From: Symbiodinium natans
Taxonomy: Eukaryota > Sar > Dinophyceae > Suessiales > Symbiodiniaceae
Direction: 5' to 3'
NCBI GenBank assembly: GCA_905221605.1
Contig: CAJNDS010002247.1
Coordinates: 300,001-364,000 of the forward strand
DNA: 64,000 nt
A model generated the notes under the pieces. The model had not been told where the DNA came from and did no database searches. It saw only the letters and a program-made list of their open reading frames with translations. The position numbers were made by a program, and so were the translations under genes. Below, in pieces: positions 9,589-20,527 of this stretch (position 1 is the first letter of the stretch; each line of letters begins with the position of its first letter).

Positions 9589-12500
9589 GTTGTGGGGTTC
9601 GGGTTGAGGATTTTCCGGGGCTTTGGCTGGTAGACCCTTAAACCCCAAACCAAACAATCTACCCACACCGCAGGCCTTGGCTTGAGCCGCCTCTTCGCAC
9701 CTAAAAGCATCCAAGGGCCTCTTTCCATATACAGTGGCTTAGGGCACGAGAAGGGAGCCATTCTTTACGTCAACTCCTCCGCATCCCGTTTACATTCTTT
9801 GCTGGGGATGCCGGGGATGATTTTCGAACTGTCGGCCAAGCAAACCTGACCCTTTTTTGTCCATTATGGTGCCATATTCGGGAGAGAGAAGAAGATCCCG
9901 ACGTAGAAAAGCCAACCGCTTAAACCCCAAGTCCTAAACTCAAAATACGGTTGGTCTGCAAAAATACCGTACATGCTGCTGGGCGCCAGGAGTTCGTCGT
10001 GGCTGAATATGAGAGGAAGACCAAAAAACAAGACAACAGTCACTATACGGTCGAGGTCGAGCAGAACCCACCCTAAACCCTAAGCCCTAAGCCCTAAACC
10101 CTAAACCCTAAACCCTAAACCCTAAACCCTAAACCCTAAACCCTAAACCCTAAACCCTAAACCCTAAACCCTAAACCCTAAACCCTAAACCCTAAACCCT
10201 AAACCCTAAACCCAACTCGTGGCTTGAAACCGAAACCCGCCAAAGCCTTCAAGGACCTCCCAGACCAGCAGGGGCGCACGCCGCTGTCTTTGGCCGAGAA
10301 GGGCCTCGTGATGCATGTGCAGACCTGCGGCATGCAACCCTGCAGCCGTGACTTAGCAGGGTTTAGGGTTTAGGGTCTAGGGTTTTAGGGTTTAGGGTTT
10401 AGGGTTTAGGAGGTTTCCGGGTTTCGGACATTTGGGGTTCGAGAGGTTTGGAGAAAAGGGTCTTGAGGAATGCACGAAGGACCTACCCAGAAGAAAGGAA
10501 TGCTTAAGGGACCAAGTGAAGGTTGAGTTTGGTCTTCCACGATCTTGAATTCCGTGATGTCCGATGACTTTCGGACCTTCCGGAACATGGAGCCCGAAAC
10601 CCGGTAGCTCCCCACGAACTTCCCCTAAATCCTTCGCCCTAGAACCTTATCTACGTATCTACACCTCCTTTCCCCCATTAACCCTAAACCCTAAACCCTC
10701 TTAAACCCAGCGTGCCTGTGCAGGTTGCGAGGCTCGCATCCAGATCCGAGGGGAGCTGAGGTGGAGGTTGGGTCTTCCGACTGCAGAAGCTAGGCTAAGG
10801 GGAGCCCTGAAAAAAGCCCCTCACCGCCTAAACCCTCCCTCAAAGTCCACACACTTAACCATGCTAACGATCCTCCATCCCCCTCCCCCCACCAGCCCTT
10901 CACGCAGAATATGGTTGACCCCAGATCCACCCTAAACCTTAAACCCTAAACCCTCAACAAGAACCCTTCTACACTCAACTTGCCGCCCAGAACGCGAAAC
11001 CGAGGTAAGTCCGGCGCGGCGAGCGCCCCGCCGCCGCCAGCGCCGGCACAGCCAGACCCTGCATCAGAGGTGGGTTCAGGGTTCAGGGTTCAGGGCTTAG
11101 GGTTTAGGGTTTAGGGTTTCGGGGCTGTTAGGGCTGGCAGACTAGGAAAGGCGACAGCTTCGAAGCCTACTGAAAAGAGTTTAGGGTTTAGGATTCGGGG
11201 TTCTGTGGTTGCTGGCCTGGATTGGACCAAATCGCACTCTCGCTTTGGTTCCGTGCACATTCATACTCGAACTCGTACTCCTGCCTATGACCGGTGCATG
11301 TTTGTTTTGTGCTTGCACCCGTCTCACGTACTTTGACACACTCTCGGCTCTTGGAGGGGTGTCTTGCGTCTTGCGTTCGGCAAGTCTGGGGGGGACGCTT
11401 TTCTGGTATTGTACATGGGGCTCATGCCCTGAACTCCCGAGGTGATCTAATGGGGTGTTGTTGTTCTTGCGTTCATCTTGCAGTCCTTGTTCGGGTCAGG
11501 AGGGTCTTTTTTCATCTTTGGAGTCTTGGTTTGCGGTCGGGTTTGTTGAACAAAAGTTTGGGGTTTGGTCGAAGTTTTTGATTCTTGACAGAACCAGCTA
11601 CTGATTTTCGTAGACTCGCAAACCGGTTAACAGGCCATTTCGGGTTTTATCTGATTGAGTCTTTCTGCAACTCTTTAAATGCGAGAACGATTCGCGCACC
11701 ATAGATGACCCATCGACTTGGAGATGAAGGTGAAATGAGTTGCGGAGAATTGCGTCCCTGATCTCCGAGCACGCAAGCTACATACCTAGCCGTATAAACG
11801 CAAGCAAAGGAAGCGAGAAGCCGACTTTGCACGGCCTTATTGTTTGCTACTTTTTTTGGCTTCATTTCATCAAAGGTCCCCTCCCCTCCCTCGCCAAACA
11901 TGCTTCCGAACAAAACGCTGCTGCCCAACCCGAAGCCAGCCTCCAAGGGAGTAGGGCTCCCGGCGAAAGCAGTCACGGCTGTAGATGGAGGATTTCCTTT
12001 TTAGGAGCCGGGTGGACTGCCCGTACCCACTGGGCGCGAAAGCTGAGTTGCTTGACCCGAGAGGAAGCCTTAGACGCCCTGAGCCCACCGAACACCCACC
12101 AGTTCAGTGCAGCCGGGCAAGCCCGACACCTTCTCTACTTCTCCACCCTAAACGTCTAAACCCTAACACCCTAACCCTAAACCCTAAACCCCTAAACCCT
12201 AAAACTCTAAACCCTAAAGCCCTAGAACCCCAAACCCTGAACCCTTATCCCGAAGCCCAGAGCCCCGAAAGCCCGGGAGCTGTCAGGACTCGAGTCGCTT
12301 GGCTGACTTGGGCTCTCCTAGTGCGATTCTTAAGGAGCTGTGCTGTGCTTGTTGATGTACATCTCAGGGGAAAAACATGTCATGTTTGCACCCTTCTGTC
12401 CAGGGGGGCACCTAAAGTTTTGGGTGCTCACCCATACGCCAAGGGCATATTGATTGTCAGTGAAGTGTGCAGCTTGAGGGGAATGGCTCCTTGTGCCATT

Positions 12501-13438
12501 TGGTGGAGGTGGCCCCTAACGTGCTGCCGGTGCGTGATGTGCGTGAGTGTGGTGGACCCTAGAGTAACTAGATTGCCCTGTCTCCGTGCTTGCATCCCTT
12601 GCTTAGTATCCTGGCGAGGGATCGCCATGAGAAGAGCTTTGGATCGTTGATGCAGGCTGTCTTGCCAAGTGTTCTATCCAACCCTTGCCGGATTGAGCGT
12701 ATCTTGCTCTTTCTGGTTTGGGGGGGGCGGGCCCGTGGAGATCTGGGTGATGCAAACACGCATGGATGAGGGGCCCGCGGTTGGCCCTTTAAGCCTTCGC
12801 GCTGGAGGGGCTGCTGCGTTGTAACAAGGCCGAGCGCACCCTGGTCGACCACACACACACACACAAACATGTCATGTTTAGGATGCTTCGAAGGGCGCTA
12901 GTAGAGGTCATTTAGGCTTTGAGAAGTTTAGGTTTTCGGGGAGCGGAGTTCCTAAAAATGGCTTCGCTTAGGTACAGATGTCGAAGAGTACGACGGCACG
13001 GAAGCCAGTGATGTCTGCGAGAACGAGTACGATGAAGAAGGCCCTCTCAACCCCTAATGTTCCTAGTAGCCCTGAACTAGGGGTACCTCATTGGGGTCCT
13101 GTTTACATAGGAATCCCACTACTTGGGGGACTCCCTCATGTTCGTAAACCCCCGCATCAGTGCAAGCGGAACTTGTGAGAAGCCCAGGTGTTCGGGATTC
13201 ACAAGCCGAAGCCATGGCTTCCACCCTAGACCCTAAACCCCAAACCCCAAACACTAAACGCTAAACCCTAAACCCTAAACCCTGAACGCTAAACCTTAAA
13301 CCCTCAACCCTCAACCCTAAACGCTAAACCCTAAACCCTAAACCCTAAACCCTAAACCCTCAACCCTAAACGCTAAACCCTCTAGGCGAAGAGGAGGTGA
13401 TTGACGTCGATGATGAAGATGACTCGCACGAGCTGTGA
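9488..13438 (+). CDS. Ankyrin-repeat protein gene (whole-gene view, 5' incomplete)
   Basis: Exons in order: 9488-9588, 10254-10347, 10724-10760, 10991-11069, possibly 12005-12043, 12978-13040 and 13386-13438 (stop). The phases proposed at each join agree. Architecture: at least one and a half ankyrin units (protein-binding scaffold), a Pro/Ala-rich linker (APPPPAPAQPDPAS) and a very acidic tail ending EEEVIDVDDEDDSHEL-stop. The introns hold CCCTAAA/TTTAGGG arrays of up to 140 bp. Partner and location cannot be read from the sequence. The ankyrin exons and the last two exons are the most secure; the middle ones could belong to something else. Confidence 0.6.
10073..10213 (+). repeat. Telomere-like array (CCCTAAA), about 20 units, intronic
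   Basis: Nearly pure heptamers within the intron between the two ankyrin exons 9488-9588 and 10254-10347. Confidence 0.97.
10254..10347 (+). CDS. Ankyrin-repeat gene, exon K2
   Basis: Acceptor ccttcaag, phase 0. Reads DLPDQQGRTPLSLAEKG, the start of the next ankyrin unit, so joining to K1 rebuilds the inter-repeat spacing. Donor probably GT at 10348 (phase 1). A later GT inside the first GTTTAGGG unit (10361) is the alternative. Confidence 0.7.
10724..10760 (+). CDS. Ankyrin-repeat gene, small exon K3
   Basis: 37 nt between cctgtgcag and a GTGG donor. In the phase left by K2 it reads CEARIQIRGEL. Short, so support is mainly from phase and borders. Confidence 0.4.
10991..11069 (+). CDS. Ankyrin-repeat gene, exon K4 (proline-rich linker)
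   Basis: Acceptor gccgcccag, GT donor at 11070. Reads TRNRGKSGAASAPPPPAPAQ then PDPASE, a typical disordered linker. The start phase matches the end of the 10724-10760 exon. An internal GTAAGT offers an alternative shorter exon. Confidence 0.45.
11070..12004. other. Intron-like stretch with no recognised gene
   Basis: Starts with TTCAGGG/TTTAGGG units, then about 850 bp of unique sequence of low coding character. A frame at about 12005-12150 reads REEALDALSPPNTHQFSAAG and might be an exon in another phase. Confidence 0.4.
12978..13040 (+). CDS. Ankyrin-repeat gene, acidic penultimate exon K6
   Basis: After an AG at 12976-12977 (or the TTAG just upstream). Reads VEEYDGTEASDVCENEYDEE, ending at AAG followed by GC, the non-canonical donor common in dinoflagellates. 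It ends in phase 1, which exactly suits the next exon. Confidence 0.6.
13076..13154 (+). mobile_element. Introner/MITE-like element family II, copy 2
   Basis: TAGGGGTACCTCATTGGGG to GTTCGTAAACCCCC; same family as 5121-5215. It lies inside the intron between exons 12978-13040 and 13386-13438, just after the donor. Confidence 0.65.
13224..13382 (+). repeat. Telomere-like array with CCCTCAA and CGCTAAA variants, intronic
   Basis: About 22 heptamers, mixed CCCTAAA, CCCTCAA and CGCTAAA, ending directly at the CTCTAG acceptor of the last ankyrin-gene exon. Confidence 0.95.
13386..13438 (+). CDS. Ankyrin-repeat gene, last exon K7
   Basis: Acceptor ccctctag abuts the repeat array. Two bases complete the split Gly codon, then EEEVIDVDDEDDSHEL and TGA at 13436-13438. 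The acidic run continues that of exon 12978-13040 across the intron, which supports the join. Confidence 0.62.
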
Positions 13439-13594
13439 CATTCTGGGGGGGGCTTGGAATGACTTGCCTTTCCTTGGAACCTTACCCCAAAATCTAAATC
13501 TGGGCATTTCCCAAAATAGGGATACCCCTAGTATACCCCCAAAGAGTAGAAACCTTAGCTCGGAACCCCCCAAAGAGGGTACCCTGAACTACCA

Positions 13595-13610
13595 CCCCCC
13601 CCCCCCCCCC
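13595..13610 (+). repeat. C16 homopolymer
   Basis: Sixteen consecutive C. Similar G/C runs of 15-31 occur near 37591, 38754, 44530, 51953 and 62890, usually beside telomere-like or inverted-repeat elements. Confidence 0.9.
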
Positions 13611-13633
13611 AAGCCCCTAGGCCTCAGTTAGGA

Positions 13634-13715
13634 CCCATGTTGGTGGCGCTAAGCCACCAGTGCCGAAGGCACCCTGCGTCGCGAAGCAATGCTTCGGAGC
13701 ATGATTCGCGCCATG
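13634..13715 (+). other. Cluster of three GC hairpins
   Basis: Three adjacent perfect or near-perfect stems: TGGTGGC/GCCACCA, GTGCC/GGCAC and GCGAA...TTCGC enclosing a second small stem. Resembles the GC palindromes of dinoflagellate organelle DNA or a structured RNA. No tRNA identity could be made. Confidence 0.4.
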
Positions 13716-14219
13716 TACAGCAACACTGTCCGGAACCACCCTGTCTGAAACCAAGGGTTTAGAGCAAGGAGGTCCAGATGCAACAACACAGGTTTAAGGC
13801 CCGGCTTAGGGCTCCTAAGGGAGTCGGTATACCTACACCATAGTATTCCCCTATGGCCCCTAAAAAACTATTCTATAATAACCCCCCGCTCAAAAACAGA
13901 AACCTATTCTAATTATGAAGGCCCTTATCTTGTAAGGTTTTTCTGTCCTGGATATAGGGGGATATAGGGTACCTCCCCCTATTTTAACCCTTAAGTGGTC
14001 CATAATACAGGGGATAGAGGTGCCTCATTCCCTGATTCCCTACTAAGAACCCGCAAGCCAACGGGTGGGGGGGACACGCCGCAGTCTGGGACAGAGATGC
14101 GGATCAGAAAGGGGCTGCCAGACCTCAAAATTCCAACCCGGGACAAGGCCTTTCAGACTTCGGGTTTAGGGTTTGGGGTTTAGGGTTTGGGGTTTAGGGT
14201 TTAGGGTTTAGGGTCATTT

Positions 14220-14843
14220 GTTGAAAGATCTTTCTACAATATTCCACTGCCCTTCAGACATTCTCATTGTTGATTTCGGGCTTGCAGGCTTCATCTGTTT
14301 CGTAGGCCGTAGTCCAGGTCGGGTTCTAAGCCACCGCCCTGCATTGCTGAAACGTCGCAGGTTTAAAACGTTGAACTAATACATGCATAATAAGATTATG
14401 TGGGTTGTTTGTGTTTCCAAGAAAGAAAAGGGTGAACATAAATGCAACCGCTCAAGATAAGAATGCACAACGCTGGGTTAAGTGATATAATCGATGAACT
14501 AGATTATTGTCAACATGTACGTACGTATTCGAAACAGTTTAGATTGTTGTTTGAGCTTTATCAGTTACAGTGCTTAAAGTATTATTTTGTGTATATTTGA
14601 CAGTGTATAGTATTAATGTATGTCTCGACATCATTTTGAGCCCGTGTTTTGAGCCCGTGTTGCTATACCATAAGCACACCATAAGAGTTTGGCAATGGTT
14701 AATTAATTAATTTGGAGGTGCTCCTTGCACTTCATATCTGTTGTTGCCCGATTACGCGGAAAACAGTTATACATAATAACATTTAGAATCATATGAACAC
14801 AGTGTCATATATCAAGAAGATATTTGAACATATATATATATAG

Positions 14844-14875
<32 letters not shown>

Positions 14876-15480
14876 GTGGCATACTAATTACGCGGAAAAC
14901 GCTTCTACAAAAACATTTAGAATCATATGAATACAGTGACATATATCAAGAAGATATATGAATTGAAAGTTGACTAAGTAGATTGCTCAAAAAAGTCATG
15001 AGTTAACAAGAAAGTTATATAGAATATGAGAGCGTTTTGATAATGAAGTTGTTTGTGATGTTAGGTTCGATATATCTCGTTGAGAAGGTAGCATTGCAGA
15101 AGATAAACAGTTAATGAGACAATAAACCCTAAACCCTAAACCCTAAACCCTAAACCCTGAACCCTGAACCCTAAACCCTAAACCCCTAAACCCTGAACCC
15201 TAAACCCTAAACCTTAAACCCTAAACACTAAACCCTAAACCCTAAACCCTGAACATACCCAGATGTAAAGCCGAAGAATGCTTCTAAGTGGATGAATAAA
15301 AGTATTCAGGACATTGAGAAAGAATTTGGCGACCTAATCAATCCAATATAATCAACCAATAACGGTACTATTTCAAGAAATGGTATTGCTCTTGCTTCTT
15401 ATTCCTACCTTGTACCGAAATATTTTTCCTCTTATAGACATATATTTAGAGAAGACCATTTCCAGTTTCTGCAGCTAGGG
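14220..15480. other. AT-rich island between genes
   Basis: About 1.2 kb clearly richer in A+T than the rest. It contains a (TA)n run (about 14829-14873) flanked by a diverged direct repeat (14751-14828 and 14887-14964), tandem TTTTGAGCCCGTG near 14633-14660 and an embedded CCCTAAA array (15122-15252). No coding potential seen. The compositional break suggests an insertion. Confidence 0.6.
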
Positions 15481-16992
15481 ATTTTGGGTTGGGTGTTGTG
15501 GGTGTTCCATCGGGTGGGGCATGCTATGGGGTTGAGCCCGTCATTTTTCACGGAAATATGCGTTGGTGGGTTGGAGGTTGAGGCATGGGTTGCTATGGTT
15601 TGGGTTCTAGGGGGTGGTGCATGATTAGAAAATGGAAATGGCCTCCGCGGACTAAATCCGCAATCTGAGAGCCACTCCTTTTCGCACAGCTGTTCCCGCC
15701 GTGGCTTCCAGTATCGCCACTATGCCCAAGCCCCATATAGCATACGACCCAACATGTAACCTAGTGATGGTTTTGGGCTTCTAGGGCTCCAATCCACTCC
15801 AGCTGAAGATGGCTTAAGGCTCTTGAGGCTTGCAGGGCTGTGGCTTAGCCCTTAGTCCCGGTGGACGTTCCGGCCTGTTGCAAGAAGGTTTTAGGGTTTA
15901 GGGTTTAGGGTTTAGGGAAAAGGGTGTTTGGCGACACTGGGGTTTCCACACACCTTCTTGAAAAGCCTGCACACGCTTGACAGCGACCACTTTAAGCCGT
16001 AATCTCGGGCTCGGCATAGTTCTTACTTGCATTGACTTATGGTCCCTTTCTCATTATACGTAAAGTATCCACCCAAAAAAGCTATTCATCCACCCAAAAA
16101 AGCAATTGATCTAATTATTAGGGCCCCTACATTAGGCTTTTTGGGGTGGGTTGAGTGGACCAGACCCCCAAGCCGCCCATCTCCCGGCTCAAAGAGAGTT
16201 CGGGGAGAGCAAGCCCTTCAGGTAGCCCAACAGCCTCTACACCACACCAGGCTTTAGGGTTTAGGGTTTAGGGTTTAGGGTTTAGGGTTTAGGGTTTAGG
16301 GTTTAGGGTTTAGGGTTTAGGGTTTTTGTGGGCTCACAGAGTGAGGAGCTTAGGTCCCCAGGAGGTGCGGCTCCTCCCTTCCTTGCGCGAGTGGCGTGTT
16401 ATTGGGTGGGCACGGCCCGACGAGATCGGACGCCATGGTGCTGCTTGAAGCTTTTGGCCTGGCCTCCAAGGAGTTACAGCCCTGTGGTTGTAGGCTTCGG
16501 GTTTAGGGTTTGGGGTTTAGGGTTTAGGGTTAGGCCTTCGGGTTTGAGGGGTCTAGGGGTTTGGGGGTTTAGGGTTTGGGGTTTAGGGTTTAGGGTTTTT
16601 GGGGGTTTGGGGGTTTAGGGGTTCTCCCCCCTCCCCCCCGCCATGACATGAGCCCTTTTGTGACCCAATACTCGTACAGGAGATCCAAAAGGACCCATAA
16701 CTCAGATAAGCCAACTGGCTTCTAGGAATTCCCCACAGTTCCCCAGGGCGTTCAACCTTCAAGCAGCTTCTTACGTTATCTGCTGAATCTGCTTTCGCCT
16801 TTCTACTGTGTGGATAGAACTCTGAACCCTAGACCCTAAACCCTAAACACCCTAAACCCTAAACCCTAAACCCTAAACCCTAAACCTTAAACCCTAAACC
16901 CTAAACCCGAAACCCGAAATCCTAAACCCTAAACCCTACAAGCCCCGAAGTCCTTAAGAACCCATAACCCTGATGCCACAAACTGCACGCAG
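15480..16992. other. Intergenic or 5' intronic stretch
   Basis: Unique DNA with TTTAGGG arrays at about 15889-15917, 16252-16325 and 16500-16620 and CCCTAAA at about 16832-16940. The first exons of the large membrane-protein gene should lie here or be missed, because its first recognised exon starts in mid-codon. Confidence 0.45.
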
Positions 16993-17080
16993 CCGACAGC
17001 TGCGGCCAGGAGCTCTTTGACTACAACCGGGAGAACTACAAATTCGACCAAGAGCAGCGCTTGGAGAGGGACATGCAAAG
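16993..17080 (+). CDS. Membrane-protein gene exon A1
   Basis: Acceptor cacgcag, GT donor at 17081. Reads [20 protein letters not shown] then QRLERDMQ. Starts with two bases of a split codon and ends in phase 2. Charged, helical, cytosolic. Confidence 0.8.
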
Positions 17081-20000
17081 GTGCCCGGGTTTAGGGTTTA
17101 GGGTTGAGGGAGACCTCTTTGAAAATGGGTTTAGGGCGATTGGGGGGAAAGGGGGGTTCAGATGCAAAACAGCTCAGTTTTCGACCTTAGTATGTAGGTG
17201 CCACGGTGCGCTTGTTTTCGGCTGATCATGTTGCCAGGGAGCCTTCAAGGCAGAGATCTTCCGTGAGGAATTGGGTGTTTGTGGGGCTGGGCCCAGTTTT
17301 GGGAGCTTCCGTTCATGAAGCATGCCATGCCCGTTCCCTACTACTTCGGCGCTGCTACCACACTCCAAATCCAAACCCGGCAATGCACCCTAAACCCTAA
17401 ACCCTAAACCCTAAACCCTAAACCCTAAACCCTAAACCCTAAACCCTAAACCCTAAACCCTAAACCCTAAAAACATCTAAAACCCTAACCCTCAACAAAG
17501 CAACCCTAAGCTCTGCGAAAGTGCCTTGGCATTCATTCAAAAGAGTCGAGACTCACACAAGACATCGTCCCAAGCCCTGCAGGGTAGAGATGCAGATCGA
17601 ACGCTTCGACCTCTTCCGGGAGGATATCGAGGATTTAGTCAAGCTGACTGTGGACAAGATGGAGACTTGTTCTGCTTGGTCCTGAGGGTTTAGGGTTTAG
17701 GGTTTAGGGTGAGGGCTTTTTGGGATGCTAGGCGGTTGGGGCTAGGTTTCGGCATGAGGGACCAGCGCAAAAAAAGAAGTCGAGGACATGTATCACATCG
17801 TCGGCGCCCTCTTCCTGAGTTTCACCGCGCTCGTGTACTGCGAGGGCATCATCCAGGGGCCCCAGCCACCGTTTTTCATGGGCCAGCACCATGGATGAAC
17901 ACTGGAGGCTGCAATTTCTTCGTTGAGGATGGTGCTTGTGGGATGTTCCCCCTTATGCTAAGAGCCCTTAATCGGGATTGTAGTAGCTATTACGATGCCT
18001 ATGAAGGGCTGGGTAGCATAAGGGGGAACATCCCAATGGTGCTGTTGTTTCGAGACATACCCACACTGCCGGAGATGTCCAAAAGACTTGTGAGTCGAGG
18101 GGGGGCCGCCTTCAAGGAGCAAGACACCCGGACCCCTCTTCCCCAGCCCACCAAGCATGGAATACCCCAAGCCCCTGAACCCTAAACTTTAACCCGAAAC
18201 CCGAAACCCTAAACCCAAAACTCTCCCACCCAAGCCGGTGAGGTATTTCCTCACCGTCGCCGCCTCTTTTGTCTACCTCCTCTTGGCTGTCTGGCTGTCC
18301 ATGTGCCTGGGATTCATGTTCCTGGTTGCCCGCCCGCGACCCAACATCCCGAGCCCTCATCCCGCGAAAAAACTTCCCGGACTCTAAACCCTTAGCGCCT
18401 CCGAAACGCGCTGCATGCCACACGAAGTGGACTCGAGTTCAGCCAGCTCGAAGGGCAACTTGAACGCCCCTCCCTGTGCTTTCGGACTTTAGGCCAGCCC
18501 TGCGAAGCGAGCAAAAGCCAAGCTTGTGTCCTGCATACTCTCGTGTAGCACTCATGCGCAAACACTTTCCGACACCTCCTCCAAGCCTTATTTTAATTGC
18601 GGCGAGCTACATCCTGATGATGGACCTAACCCCCGAAATTCCAAACCCCAAACCCCAAAGCGGCTTGACATTGAAGGTTCATTCAAGGCAGTTGGAGGCA
18701 TGTCAATGTAAACTCTGCTGAGTGACTTCGTGTCAGCTATGCTGGAGCGGAAAAGCCCTAAACGCTAAACCCTAAACCCTAAACCCTAAACCCTAAACCC
18801 TAAACCCTAAACCCTGAACCCAAAACCCAAGATGAAGGTACGCCTCCATTGCATCCCACAGCTTCGGCGTGCGTCTGAGGAGCTGGGGGGTGCCTTTGGG
18901 GCCCTTTGTGGTTTAGGATTTGGGGTTTAGGGTTTAGAGTTTGGGGTTTAGGGTTTAGGGGTTTGTTTCTACGTCCCTGTTATAGATGACCTAAGTTTCG
19001 CCTGTTGATGCAACCCTTGCTTAAGGCAAGAAGGCCCTCGTTTCAGGTGTTGCCGGCAGTTCCTGCTCAGTCCGTGCTTCAAAGCAAGGGTTTAGGGTGT
19101 AGGGTTTACATCTTGGCGTGTTTTTCAAAGGCAAGAGGGGCAGCAAAGGGCTTCGGAGGACGTAGGATTTCATGTTGGTTTGCAGCTTTGAGGCTTTGAG
19201 GGCCCCTGCGCTCTGGTGGAAAGGGAGGCGCCTTGGGCAACGGCCCTAAGGGGAAGCCGCATCTTGCGAGGACTCGATACGTGCGACTTCCAATTCCCAA
19301 TCTCTCGCAGACCCTCGGAGGATTTCGAGCGATGACAGGTCAAGCTAGCATTGTCCACATCTCAAGCTAGAAGTGCCTGTAAGCACCTGGGGTTGTACAG
19401 GGCGGGTTTAGGGTTTAGGGTTTAGGGTTTAGGGTTTAGGGTTTAGGGTTTAAGGTTTAGGGTTTAGGGTTTAGGGTTTAGGGTTTAAGGTTTAAGGGTA
19501 AGGGTCCGGGGTTGTAGGAACTGACCTGGAGGTTTAAAGCTCAGCTTCTCAGAGCTCGCGAGTCCAGAGCTGATTTGCTTGGGTTCAAAGGGTGCTTAAA
19601 CCATGAACCCCAATGGGTTTAGGGTTTAGGGTTTAGGGTTTAGGGTTTAGGGTTTAGGGTTTAGGGTTTCTTGAATATTCTTGAGTGGTGTGGTTGCAGT
19701 TGAAGCAGGGGGTTTTACATGCTCAACCCATATGACCTCAAACATCGTGGGGTGGATCGTCTATCGACGGAGGCCCAACTCCTCTGTTTTAAGCCCGCCG
19801 CCCAAGACCCCACGAGACTTTGCCGCATCTTGAGCGCTTACAATGCCCGAACAGCCGTCCATCTTCTACATCCCCCTTGGGAATTACTCACATAAACCCC
19901 AAGAGGATATTTAAAATAGTGTTTTTTATCAAGGTTCTAAGGGGAGTATAGTCTTGCCCCTGGATCCGAGTGTTGCAGCTCCCGACGCCGCTTGCTCCAA

Positions 20001-20481
20001 GGATTCAGAGCCTCACCACGAAGCTGTCAGATTTCGAGCAGCAGGGCATTTCCAAGGCAGGGTCCAAGGGAAGGAAAGGGTTGGTTTCATGTTTTTTGGG
20101 CCGGCGGGGCTTTGGTGAGCAACTGAGTCTTGACCGCGTCTGCTGCAATCCCCCCTCCCCCCTCGCCCGCCAGGTGATGCGCATTCCGTTCGGACCACAA
20201 GGGGCGCAAAAGTGGGAGCTGGAAGCAGAGAGACCTGACGAATGTCTGAGGTGACCCTTCGGTGGGATTAGGGTTCGTTTTGTGGAGCTTGTTTAAGGGT
20301 AGTTTCAGTTCTGATGAAAGGGCCCTTCATTTGTGTAGGGTATATATATATATATATATATAATTGAGGAGCTCTTGATTGTGAACCCTTGTTGCTAGCC
20401 CTGGCGAGCCTCCAAGAGTCATCCGACCCCCCTAAATCCTAAACCCTAAGCCCCTAAACCCTCAACCCCTAAACCCGCACC

Positions 20482-20527
<46 letters not shown>

